From assembly GCA_965140555.1 (NCBI GenBank), contig OZ223256.1, positions 124,001 through 188,000 on the forward strand: a DNA stretch of 64,000 nt, given 5' to 3'. The notes under the pieces were generated by a model. That model saw only the letters and a program-made list of their open reading frames with translations. It had not been told where the DNA came from and searched no databases. Positions 1 to 8,332 of this stretch are shown one piece after another. Source of the DNA: UBA1351 sp965140555 (lineage in GTDB: Bacteria; Bacillota; Clostridia; Lachnospirales; Vallitaleaceae). Positions within the stretch are counted from its first letter, which is position 1. Each line of letters begins with the position of its first letter. The translations under genes were made by a program, and so were the position numbers.

Positions 1-593
1 GGATTTTTAGATTTCAAGAATTCACCAACACCGGTAATAGTCCCTCCTGTACCTATTCCGGCAACAAACACGTCCACCTCCCCATCTGTATCGGCCCAAA
101 TTTCAGGCCCTGTTGTACTTCGATGAATGGATGGATTGGCCGGATTTACAAACTGTCCCGGAATAAAGGCATTCGGAATGTCCTCAGCCAATTCTTGTGC
201 TTTATCAATGGCACCTTTCATCCCGCCACCTGCAGGTGTTAATACCAATTCCGCCCCATAGGCTTTTAATAAATTTCGGCGTTCAATGCTCATGGATTCA
301 GGCATTGTCAAAATTACACGATAGCCTTTTGCTGCTCCGATATAAGCTAACCCAATACCTGTGTTTCCACTTGTAGGTTCTATAATAACAGAGTCCTTAT
401 TCAAAAGCCCCTTACTTTCTGCATCATCAATCATTGCTTTTGCAATACGATCCTTTACACTTCCGGCTGGGTTAAAATACTCTAATTTAGCAACAATAGA
501 TGAACGAATATCTTTTGCTGCTGCAAAGGAAGATAATTCTACAAGGGGTGTTTTTCCTACGAGTTCCGGTAAGTTTTTATAAATGTTTGCCAT
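1..593 (-). CDS. cysK: Cysteine synthase A (O-acetylserine sulfhydrylase), C-terminus cut by window edge
   Basis: This PLP enzyme makes cysteine from O-acetylserine and sulfide. The visible 197 codons cover the N-terminal two thirds of a protein that is usually about 305 residues. The PLP lysine lies in NPAGSVKDRIA (K47), and the substrate loop TSGNTG is at about residues 74-79, followed by a glycine-rich phosphate-binding region. ATG at 593 follows a GGAGGA at 601-606. The gene is divergent from an Rrf2 regulator. In Bacillus, CysK is the partner of the Rrf2 protein CymR, so the two may work together here (inference). A SigA-type promoter lies at 674-702. Confidence 0.95.
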   Translation of the reverse strand, partial: MANIYKNLPELVGKTPLVELSSFAAAKDIRSSIVAKLEYFNPAGSVKDRIAKAMIDDAESKGLLNKDSVIIEPTSGNTGIGLAYIGAAKGYRVILTMPESMSIERRNLLKAYGAELVLTPAGGGMKGAIDKAQELAEDIPNAFIPGQFVNPANPSIHRSTTGPEIWADTDGEVDVFVAGIGTGGTITGVGEFLKSKN

Positions 594-637
594 GGCTTAT
601 TCCTCCGTCTTCGATTTAAATGGATTTTTATTATATC

Positions 638-702
638 AAACATATATGTTTAATATGTTTTTTCTTAATTGTTATCTTATAGGATAGTCAATTAATTGTC
701 AA
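638..702 (-). promoter_or_regulatory. cysK promoter with downstream 14-bp palindrome
   Basis: On the minus strand, TTGACA (702-697) and TAAGAT (679-674) are separated by exactly 17 bp, a near-consensus SigA promoter. A perfect palindrome, AAACATATATGTTT, lies at 638-651, in the expected 5' untranslated region of cysK. That position would suit a repressor site. The Rrf2 protein encoded next door is the obvious candidate ligand, but this is inference. Confidence 0.65.
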
Positions 703-787
703 CTATTTTTTTCTATCTTTTCAATACGCCATGAATCAGGGGAATCTTTGAACTCTCACCTTTTTATCACCAAAACGAAAAGGATGA

Positions 788-816
788 TTGACAAATCTTT
801 ACCCTTCAAGTATGAT
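788..816 (+). promoter_or_regulatory. SigA promoter of the Rrf2-trans-sulfuration operon
   Basis: TTGACA (788-793) and TATGAT (811-816) are separated by 17 bp. An 8-bp direct repeat, AAGTATGA, occurs at 808-815 (over the -10) and again at 833-840, which could contribute to autoregulation. The start codon of the Rrf2 gene is at 854. Confidence 0.7.
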
Positions 817-853
817 TTAATACATATTATATAAGTATGAAAGGAAGGTTACT

Positions 854-1300
854 ATGAGATTATCAGCCAAAGGGCGCTATGCTTTAGCTGCAATGATACA
901 TTTAGGCAGACAACCTAATCACGACAGCTATATTACGGTAATCAGTATTTCTGAGACTTTAGATATCTCCAAAATTTATTTGGAACAAGTGTTTTCCTTG
1001 CTTAAGCGTAGTGGACTCGTGACATCAACCAAAGGATCTCAAGGTGGCTATCGACTAACACGAAAACCGGATAGTATTTCTGCTCTTGATATTCTGGGTT
1101 CCATCGAATCAGCCTTATTTGAAGAGACAAAGGATACCGTCCCCGAAAAGGCACCTGAAATTGAAGCTGCTATGCAATTATGCACTTTTGAACCCCTTCA
1201 AAAAGCTATAGAAAGCACGCTTTCTTCAATGACATTAGATCAATTGGTTACTGAAGCAAACCGCCATGATGGTGATACAGGTTATATGTTCTATATATAG
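854..1300 (+). CDS. Rrf2-family transcriptional regulator (CymR-like)
   Basis: This 148-residue protein opens with MRLSAKGRYALAAM, the typical start of the Rrf2 winged helix, and has the wing segment KGSQGGYRLTR at about residues 58-68. It has only one cysteine (in QLCTF, about residue 113), so the three-cysteine Fe-S cluster site of IscR is absent. That favours a cysteine-metabolism regulator such as CymR. It stands between divergent cysK and a trans-sulfuration enzyme that begins 26 bp downstream, so it probably controls sulfur assimilation and is co-transcribed with the two genes that follow. The exact orthology to CymR is inferred from family and context. Confidence 0.85.
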   Translation: MRLSAKGRYALAAMIHLGRQPNHDSYITVISISETLDISKIYLEQVFSLLKRSGLVTSTKGSQGGYRLTRKPDSISALDILGSIESALFEETKDTVPEKAPEIEAAMQLCTFEPLQKAIESTLSSMTLDQLVTEANRHDGDTGYMFYI

Positions 1301-1325
1301 AATAATTAGTTTTAAGGAGACAACG

Positions 1326-2489
1326 ATGGAAAATAAAAAGGCAAGCTCATATTCAATTGAAACCCGTTGTATTCATGGCCCTGAAAAGCCATTTGACAAC
1401 TCCGGTGCCGTCAGTGTACCTATCTATCAGTCTGCTACTTTTTCCCATCTAGGGGTTGGAAAAAGTACCGGATATGACTATTCCAGATTACAAAATCCAA
1501 CAAGAGACTATACAGAACAACTGGTTTGCCAATTGGAATCCGGTGTTGACGCCATTGCTTTTTCAACCGGCATGGCTGCCATTACATGCCTCATGGAGCT
1601 GTTCGAACCCGGCGACCATATTATCGCTTCCGATGATTTATACGGCGGTTCCCTTCGTCTTTTCAATCATATAAATCGTAAAAACGGTCTAATCTTTTCT
1701 TTTGTCGATACCTCGAATATTGATGCCGTCAAAGATTACCTTACCGATCGGACAAAAGCCATTTTTATAGAAACGCCTACAAACCCCATGATGCATGTCA
1801 CAGATATTCAAGCCATAAGCACTATTGCTTCCTCTATTGAAGCACTCCTCATTGTTGACAACACATTTTTAACCCCTTATTTTCAACAACCCTTGTCCCT
1901 CGGTGCGGATATTGTTATACATAGTGGAACGAAATTTCTTGGAGGACATAACGATACCCTTGCCGGATTTTTAGTCACATCCCGTCATGCTCTCTCGGAA
2001 CAACTGCGTTTTCTTTCCAAAACAGTAGGCGCCTGTCTGTCTCCCATGGATAGCTGGCTTATTCAACGAGGAATCAAAACTTTAGCTCTAAGAATGGAAC
2101 GGCAACAAGCCAATGCACTGGCTATCAGTCAGTGGCTAGAGACTCATCCCAAAGTAGAAACCGTGTATTATGCGGGTCTACCCTCAAACCCGGGCTATGC
2201 TACCATGCAAAAACAGACAACCGGTTTTGGTTCCATGATTTCCGTTACTATGACGTCGCGAGAAGCTGCTTATCAACTCCTTGAAGGGACAACACTGATT
2301 CAATTTGCAGAAAGCCTTGGTGGGGTCGAAACCTTAGTGACTTATCCTATGACCCAAACCCATGCCGATGTTCCTAAGGACGAAAGAGAACGCAAAGGAA
2401 TTACTGACCGTTTATTGCGACTCTCTATCGGTATCGAAGACGTAACCGATCTTATTACAGACTTGACCCATGCCCTTATGGAGGAATAA
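1326..2489 (+). CDS. Cystathionine gamma-synthase / gamma-lyase family PLP enzyme
   Basis: This is a Cys/Met-metabolism PLP enzyme of 387 residues, the usual family length. The PLP lysine is in SGTKFLGGHND, and the upstream motifs YSRLQNPT and FSTGMAAI are typical. It could join O-acetylhomoserine and cysteine into cystathionine or run the reverse trans-sulfuration. Sequence alone does not separate MetB-like from MccB-like activity. ATG at 1326 is chosen because AAGGAGA lies at 1313-1319; an earlier in-frame start would overlap the Rrf2 gene. The C-S lyase gene begins 1 bp after its stop codon, which implies translational coupling. The acyl-homoserine donor would come from metA at 60492. Confidence 0.9.
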   Translation: MENKKASSYSIETRCIHGPEKPFDNSGAVSVPIYQSATFSHLGVGKSTGYDYSRLQNPTRDYTEQLVCQLESGVDAIAFSTGMAAITCLMELFEPGDHIIASDDLYGGSLRLFNHINRKNGLIFSFVDTSNIDAVKDYLTDRTKAIFIETPTNPMMHVTDIQAISTIASSIEALLIVDNTFLTPYFQQPLSLGADIVIHSGTKFLGGHNDTLAGFLVTSRHALSEQLRFLSKTVGACLSPMDSWLIQRGIKTLALRMERQQANALAISQWLETHPKVETVYYAGLPSNPGYATMQKQTTGFGSMISVTMTSREAAYQLLEGTTLIQFAESLGGVETLVTYPMTQTHADVPKDERERKGITDRLLRLSIGIEDVTDLITDLTHALMEE

Positions 2490-2490
2490 T

Positions 2491-3672
2491 ATGCCTTATA
2501 ATTTTGATACACCTATATCCCGCCGTCACACCGATTCTCTCAAATACGATTTTGCTAAACGCCGTCATATGCCTGAAAATCTCCTCCCCTTATGGGTTGC
2601 TGATATGGATTTTCAGACGGCACCTCCTGTCATCGATGCCTTGGTTCAAAAAGCAGAGCATGGGATTTTTGGTTATTCCGAAACTGATGCGTCTTATAAC
2701 ACTGTTCTTACAGGATGGTTTAAACGTCAGTATGAGTGGGACATAGACCCCAAATGGTTAGTCAAAACTCCGGGAATTGTTTTTGCCATTACCCAAGCCA
2801 TCCAAGCCTTCACAAAAATTGGCGATTCTATTCTCATTCAAGAGCCCGTATATTATCCCTTTAGAGAATCTATTGAACTGAATCATCGAAATGTGGTTGT
2901 CAACCCGCTTGTTTATAAAGACGGTACCTATCAGATAGACTTTGATGATTTCGAAGAGAAAATCATTCGAGAAAAGGTCAAACTATTTATCTTATGTAGT
3001 CCGCATAATCCTGTCGGTCGTGTATGGCGTGAAGATGAACTAAGGCGTCTTGGAGATATTTGCTTACAGCATCATGTACTTATTGTTGCTGACGAAATCC
3101 ATGCTGATTTCACCTATCCGGGTCATAAGCATCTTGTCTTTGCCAATCTTGATGAACGCTACTTGGATTGCACAATTACCTGTACCTCGCCATCAAAAAC
3201 CTTTAATCTGGCAGGTCTTCAACTTTCAAATATTTTTATCAAGAATCCTAAGCTTCGCAAGGCATTTAAACATCAAATAGAGATAAACGGCTATAGTCAG
3301 CTTCCTATTACAGGTATCGTATCCTGTCAAGCCGCCTATGCCCATGGCGATGATTGGTTAACTGAACTCCGTTCCTATTTGAAAGATAATCTTGATTATA
3401 TCCGTGAGCGTCTGTCTTCTGACCTTCCTAGTCTCCATATTGTTGAGCCGGAGGGCACCTATCTTCTGTGGCTTGATTTTAGTGGATATGGTTTAGATGA
3501 TGCTTCCATTCATGATCGAATGATTCACAAAGCAAAACTTTGGCTTGATGGGGGTACAATATTCGGCGAAAACGGTTCCGGTTTCCAACGCGTGAATATT
3601 GCTTGTCCGAGGGCTACAATAGAAGAAGCCTTAAATCGTTTGATTCAAGGCTTCGGTGATTTGGAGAGATAG
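2491..3672 (+). CDS. MalY/PatB family C-S beta-lyase (cystathionine beta-lyase type)
   Basis: This fold-type I PLP aminotransferase-like protein has 393 residues. The lysine motif SPSKTFNLAGLQ and the N-terminal LPLWVADMDF are hallmarks of the MalY/PatB group. The predicted reaction is cleavage of cystathionine to homocysteine, pyruvate and ammonia. It is the last gene of the Rrf2-trans-sulfuration operon. ATG at 2491 follows GGAGG at 2480-2484, which lies inside the end of the preceding gene. Together the two enzymes could convert cysteine sulfur to homocysteine. A maltose-regulator moonlighting role, as in E. coli MalY, cannot be judged. Confidence 0.88.
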   Translation: MPYNFDTPISRRHTDSLKYDFAKRRHMPENLLPLWVADMDFQTAPPVIDALVQKAEHGIFGYSETDASYNTVLTGWFKRQYEWDIDPKWLVKTPGIVFAITQAIQAFTKIGDSILIQEPVYYPFRESIELNHRNVVVNPLVYKDGTYQIDFDDFEEKIIREKVKLFILCSPHNPVGRVWREDELRRLGDICLQHHVLIVADEIHADFTYPGHKHLVFANLDERYLDCTITCTSPSKTFNLAGLQLSNIFIKNPKLRKAFKHQIEINGYSQLPITGIVSCQAAYAHGDDWLTELRSYLKDNLDYIRERLSSDLPSLHIVEPEGTYLLWLDFSGYGLDDASIHDRMIHKAKLWLDGGTIFGENGSGFQRVNIACPRATIEEALNRLIQGFGDLER

Positions 3673-3699
3673 AAACTGTCTCCTATAAACTATTATGAT

Positions 3700-4677
3700 T
3701 TAACGATAATATTCTTTGATAATTTCATCCATGACTTTATTGGTTCGAGCTCCCGTCACTCCTGTGCTGGGGGCTTTTCCTATTCCTAGCAAGTCATCAA
3801 TAACCGTCTCGATAAGATGGGTTTGAACATGCAGTGGATTCACAATATCAAAAGAACGAATACGTTCATTTGTAATCCAACGGATGGGTTCAGATCCAAA
3901 GGTAGAAAACTGTATTTTGCCTTTTGTTCCGACAATTTCATTCATATCTTCACGACGAAAGCTATTGAATGCCCATATACCTTGAATTGGAATATGATTA
4001 CCGATTGTCCCCATAAAGGTCACTAGGTCCTCAGCGTCATATGCATGACCTGTATTCATTGTAAAACCACCTGTCACTTGGATCGGTCCCATCATATAAT
4101 CAAATAAATCCAATGTATGGGAACCTAAGTCAAGAAACTTTCCCCCACCGGCAATATCCGGTATCACGCGCCATGGTTTTGACTCTGATCGTTCTTCTTC
4201 CATAATCGTATCCATATATTGAATAGATACATATTGAACCTCACCGATCATTCCCTGTTCAATAAGTTCTTTTACCTTTAGGTATCTTGGCAATGCCCGT
4301 CGATAATATGCCACATAAAGCTTAACTCCAGCCTCATTACAAGCCTTTATCATTCGCTCACATTCTTCATAACTCCTTGCCATAGGCTTTTCAACATAGA
4401 CATGTTTACCGGCTTTGGCCGCCATTACTGTGTAGTATTCATGGTATTTAGGCGGTGTTGCAATATAAACTGCATTCACCTCCGGATTATTAATCAATGC
4501 CTGTCCATCATCATACCATAGTGCTATGTTATGTCTTTTTGCATAATCCTTTGCAAGTTCTCCATGCCTTCGCATAACTGCAACAACCTCTGAATGCTCA
4601 CTATTCATGAGCCCCGGTCCACTTTTCACCTCTGTCACATCACCGCATCCGATAATGCCCCATTTTACTGATTTCAT
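3700..4677 (-). CDS. Gfo/Idh/MocA family NAD(P)-dependent oxidoreductase
   Basis: The protein has 325 residues. The N-terminal Rossmann motif is WGIIGCGDVTEV, and the family's EKP motif (VYVEKPMARS) lies near residue 95, followed by the alpha/beta C-terminal domain. Members act on sugars or inositols, but the substrate is not predictable here. ATG at 4677 is chosen over one at 4692 because GGAGGAA lies between them, at 4681-4687. The upstream ABC transporter gene ends 11 bp before this start, so the three minus-strand genes from 8256 to 3700 may form one operon. It converges on the C-S lyase gene. Confidence 0.85.
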   Translation of the reverse strand: MKSVKWGIIGCGDVTEVKSGPGLMNSEHSEVVAVMRRHGELAKDYAKRHNIALWYDDGQALINNPEVNAVYIATPPKYHEYYTVMAAKAGKHVYVEKPMARSYEECERMIKACNEAGVKLYVAYYRRALPRYLKVKELIEQGMIGEVQYVSIQYMDTIMEEERSESKPWRVIPDIAGGGKFLDLGSHTLDLFDYMMGPIQVTGGFTMNTGHAYDAEDLVTFMGTIGNHIPIQGIWAFNSFRREDMNEIVGTKGKIQFSTFGSEPIRWITNERIRSFDIVNPLHVQTHLIETVIDDLLGIGKAPSTGVTGARTNKVMDEIIKEYYR

Positions 4678-4688
4678 AAATTCCTCCT

Positions 4689-6515
4689 TCAATTTATACT
4701 CTTATCATTTATTATAACTCCATGAATTTGTTGGTGAATCATAGATGCATAGAAACCATCTAATACCATAAGCTCATCATGAGACCCATGTTCTATAATA
4801 CGCCCGTGTTCCAATACATAGATGGCATCTGCATCACGAATTGTACTTAGACGATGAGCAATGATAAAACTGGTTCGATTATGCATCAGTTGAACCATAG
4901 CATCTTGAATATGCTTTTCTGTTCGCGTATCCACACTACTGGTCGCTTCATCTAAGACAAGAATTTTAGGATTTGCAATGATCGCTCGTGCTATCGTTAT
5001 TAATTGACGCTCTCCCTGACTTAAATTCATTCCACCATCCACTAATAGTGTCTCATAGCCTTCTTCCATCAGTAAAATACGTTGATGCATATTCGCAAGT
5101 TTAGCTGCTTCATGAACTTCTTCTGTTGATGCATTCAACTTACCGTATCGTATGTTTTCCATAATCGTTCCACTAAATAATGCGGCATCTTGTAAAACAA
5201 TACCAAAATCATTACGAATCTGATTTCTATTATATGCCTCAATGGGTAAATCATCAATGAGAATCGATCCTGAACTTTTATCATAAAATCGACTGAGCAA
5301 ATTAACAATCGTCGTCTTTCCAGAACCTGTTGGACCAACGAGTGCAATCTTTTTTCCCGGCTCGACATGAAAGCTAACCTGATCCAGTACCGGTTCATCC
5401 TTTACATATGAAAAATTTACGTTCTCAAATGTAACGCGTCCTTTGTGAATGGTCAAAGAAGATGCATACTGTTCATCCACTTCTTCTGTTTCATCTATAA
5501 TGGCAAAAACACGTTCCGCACCGGCTAAAGCCGACTGAAAGGAACTATATGTACTGGCCAATTCGTTGAGCGGTCGTATAAACTGTCTAGAGTAGGTCAA
5601 AAAACTTGCAATCACACCAATCGTCAATCCTTGTGTTATGACCAAATAGCCCCCAAGTAAACCAATAATTCCAAAGCTTAAATTACTGATAACATTCATT
5701 AGAGGCATTAACAAACCGGAATAAATTTGCGCATATTTGGCTGTATGAAAATAGGTATCGTTACTACGATTGAAGGTCTCCAGTAATTGTGCCTCTTTAT
5801 CATATGCTTGAACCACTGATAAACCGGAAATAGATTCCTCTGCTACTGCATACATATCCCCTATCGATTTTTGTTGATCTCTAAACAATTCCCGAATACG
5901 CTTAGATATAAACCTCGTCAGTAAATACATGAGAGGAACTACAAGCATCGTTCCTAATGTGAGCAACGGACTTAAAACCATCATCATGATAAAAGAACCG
6001 CTTACGCTAAGTATCCCACCCATAAGTTGGGTCGTTGTCGTCGAAACATTTTGACTGATATTGTCCACATCGTTGGTAAACCGACTCAATATATCTCCAT
6101 GCGGATGATGATCAAAAAAACCTATAGGTAAACGGTTCAGTTTCTCAAATAAATCCTGTCGTAACTCTTCTACAATATTAGCTGCTGTATCAGCAAGGAT
6201 ATAAGCTTGGCTCCATACACAGATGACACCAATAACATAACAAGTAAAGAGTCCTAGAATTTGAAAAGCTAAAGACGTATTCATCCCATTACCCAACTTT
6301 ATTTTATCAATAATTTGACCAATAAGATAGGGGGATATTAATGTTGTAATCGTCTGAATAAGAACTACTCCAAATAGAAAAACAAGTGCTTTATGTTGCG
6401 CTTTGTAATATAACCATATACGCTTTAGCACACCTTTACGATCTTTGGGCTTCACACGCACAAACCGTTGTTGATGTCGATTCGTTGTCGTAACCTGCTT
6501 CTCTCTATCCGACAT
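4689..6515 (-). CDS. ABC exporter half-transporter, catalytically competent subunit
   Basis: This 608-residue protein has six predicted membrane helices followed by an ATPase domain: Walker A GPTGSGKTT, signature LSQGERQ, Walker B LVLDEATSSVD with the catalytic Glu, and H-loop IIAHRLST. ATG at 6515 fits AAAGGAG at 6523-6529 and overlaps the end of the preceding half-transporter by 11 bp. The two adjacent halves resemble the heterodimeric multidrug or lipid exporters of the BmrC/BmrD and TM287/288 type. This half supplies the intact Glu-His pair. The substrate is unknown. Confidence 0.92.
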   Translation of the reverse strand: MSDREKQVTTTNRHQQRFVRVKPKDRKGVLKRIWLYYKAQHKALVFLFGVVLIQTITTLISPYLIGQIIDKIKLGNGMNTSLAFQILGLFTCYVIGVICVWSQAYILADTAANIVEELRQDLFEKLNRLPIGFFDHHPHGDILSRFTNDVDNISQNVSTTTTQLMGGILSVSGSFIMMMVLSPLLTLGTMLVVPLMYLLTRFISKRIRELFRDQQKSIGDMYAVAEESISGLSVVQAYDKEAQLLETFNRSNDTYFHTAKYAQIYSGLLMPLMNVISNLSFGIIGLLGGYLVITQGLTIGVIASFLTYSRQFIRPLNELASTYSSFQSALAGAERVFAIIDETEEVDEQYASSLTIHKGRVTFENVNFSYVKDEPVLDQVSFHVEPGKKIALVGPTGSGKTTIVNLLSRFYDKSSGSILIDDLPIEAYNRNQIRNDFGIVLQDAALFSGTIMENIRYGKLNASTEEVHEAAKLANMHQRILLMEEGYETLLVDGGMNLSQGERQLITIARAIIANPKILVLDEATSSVDTRTEKHIQDAMVQLMHNRTSFIIAHRLSTIRDADAIYVLEHGRIIEHGSHDELMVLDGFYASMIHQQIHGVIINDKSIN

Positions 6516-8256
6516 TTTGAGACTCCTTTCCCCACTGAGACTCCATAATCTCCTGATATACACAGCATTCTTTGGCCAATGTGTCATGGGATCCTATTCC
6601 TACAACACGACCGTAATCCATGACAATAATCTTATCCATATGACGAATAGACGAAATACGCTGGGATACAACGATTTTTGTTAAGTCCTGATACGTCCTG
6701 GATAGCCCTTCTAACACCTGACGTTCCGTCATGACATCAAGGGCTGATGTCGCATCATCCAAAATAAGTAACTGTGGATTTTTCAAGAGAGCCCTAGCAA
6801 TGGATAGACGTTGTTTTTGTCCCCCACTAAGGGTCATTCCTCCACGTCCTACTATTGTATCATACCCTTTCGGTAACGCCTTTATATAGTTGTGAATATC
6901 CGCAATTTTGGCAACACGCACACAGTCTTCCATGGATGCTTCCGTATTTCCAAAGCATATATTCTCTCGTAATGTCCCGCTAAAAAGAACGGCTTTCTGG
7001 GGAACCCATCCAATAGCTCTTCGCAATACTTTAACATCCCAGGCCTTAATTGGTAGTCCGCCATAAACAATACGTCCATTATTGGCAGGATAAAATCCTA
7101 GAATAAGTTGCATTAGAGAACTCTTTCCGGAGCCCGTCGACCCGATAATCCCAACTGTTTCATGTTTCATAATTGTAAAACTGATATTATGAAGTACCGC
7201 CTCCGAATAATCATAAGAAAAATCAACGCCTTCAAAAACCAATAAGGCCTCTTGTGTATATGTACAGGATTTAGCCGGTTCCATTGATTCGTCGCTTTCC
7301 GACACCTTATCTTCATCATATGCGTTTAGTAATTCCTCAATCCGCTCAGCAGATGCTTTTGCGCGCACAAATACCGTTAATACTCTTGATACTATCATAC
7401 AGGCAAAAAGAAATTGCATCATGTAATTAATGAAGGCAACGGTAATTCCGACCTCCAAGTTTCCCGAAGCCACTAAGTCACCGCTCAAATATATAACAAC
7501 CACAATGGACATTTGTATAATCCAAGTAATGATAGGTGAAAACAATGCCATCACTTTCATAGTCCGGGCGGTCATTCTTGCCAGTGCGTGGTTTTTCTCA
7601 GAAAATCGTAGGGTCTCATACTCATACCGATTAAAGGCTTTTACAATACGTATTCCACCTAGAAATTCTTTAATTTGATGGTTCAAGGTATCTAGATGCG
7701 TTTGAACTTTTCCGAAAAGCGGGTATCCCCATCGCATATTGATTAGGATAATTCCTGCAACCAACGGCAAGACAACAAGGTACACGTAAACAAAAGGCGC
7801 ATATAATCTTAAAACCATTATAATACTTCCTATACCCAATAGTGGTGCTTTGAGAAAAACACGCATTAACCCATTAATAAATTGGCGTGTTATCGTCACA
7901 TCATTGGTCAACCGAGTCATCAACGACGCATCATCCATCGTATTCTTAATGTTTGCCGGCATATAGAGAATCTTCTTATAGATACGTGTCCGTAGATTTT
8001 TTGCAATTTTAAAGGATACATGAGAAGATATGTAATTACGCATAAGCGCATTGACTGCACCAAATAAGGCAATACCTAGCATTGTTGTTCCATAATGAAT
8101 GACCGCATCTAAATCATTATTGCGAATCCCCCGATCAATAATATAGGATAAAAATGTCGGCTGCAAAATATCACAGATTGCTTCCATTGCTAAAAAAACA
8201 AGGGAACAGACAAATAGCAGCCGGTTCTTCTTTATATACTCTCCGATAATTTTCAT
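6505..8256 (-). CDS. ABC exporter half-transporter with degenerate ATP site residues
   Basis: This 583-residue half-transporter has a membrane domain and an ATPase domain with Walker A GSTGSGKSS and signature LSGGQKQRLS. The Walker B region reads LLILDDATSALD, so Asp replaces the catalytic Glu. The switch region reads VVSQRISS, so Gln replaces the H-loop His. Both changes are characteristic of the degenerate half of heterodimeric exporters, so it should pair with the following gene. ATG at 8256 has a weak AAGGG ribosome site. A candidate promoter lies at 8296-8323. Confidence 0.92.
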   Translation of the reverse strand: MKIIGEYIKKNRLLFVCSLVFLAMEAICDILQPTFLSYIIDRGIRNNDLDAVIHYGTTMLGIALFGAVNALMRNYISSHVSFKIAKNLRTRIYKKILYMPANIKNTMDDASLMTRLTNDVTITRQFINGLMRVFLKAPLLGIGSIIMVLRLYAPFVYVYLVVLPLVAGIILINMRWGYPLFGKVQTHLDTLNHQIKEFLGGIRIVKAFNRYEYETLRFSEKNHALARMTARTMKVMALFSPIITWIIQMSIVVVIYLSGDLVASGNLEVGITVAFINYMMQFLFACMIVSRVLTVFVRAKASAERIEELLNAYDEDKVSESDESMEPAKSCTYTQEALLVFEGVDFSYDYSEAVLHNISFTIMKHETVGIIGSTGSGKSSLMQLILGFYPANNGRIVYGGLPIKAWDVKVLRRAIGWVPQKAVLFSGTLRENICFGNTEASMEDCVRVAKIADIHNYIKALPKGYDTIVGRGGMTLSGGQKQRLSIARALLKNPQLLILDDATSALDVMTERQVLEGLSRTYQDLTKIVVSQRISSIRHMDKIIVMDYGRVVGIGSHDTLAKECCVYQEIMESQWGKESQNVG

Positions 8257-8295
8257 AAATGTCCCTTCTTATAGTCTGTCTATTCTCTGTTCTTC

Positions 8296-8323
8296 ATTGT
8301 ATCATAATCTCCATAATTGTAAA
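8296..8323 (-). promoter_or_regulatory. Candidate promoter of the ABC exporter operon
   Basis: On the minus strand, TTTACA (8323-8318) and TACAAT (8301-8296) are separated by 16 bp, 40 bp before the exporter start codon. It lies just downstream of the stop of the GGDEF/EAL gene, which suggests independent transcription. Confidence 0.5.
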
Positions 8324-8332
8324 GAAGATGAA

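Noticed and set aside
1266..1325. Longer N-terminus for the trans-sulfuration enzyme
   Set aside because: It overlaps the Rrf2 gene and has no ribosome site; AAGGAGA precedes ATG 1326.
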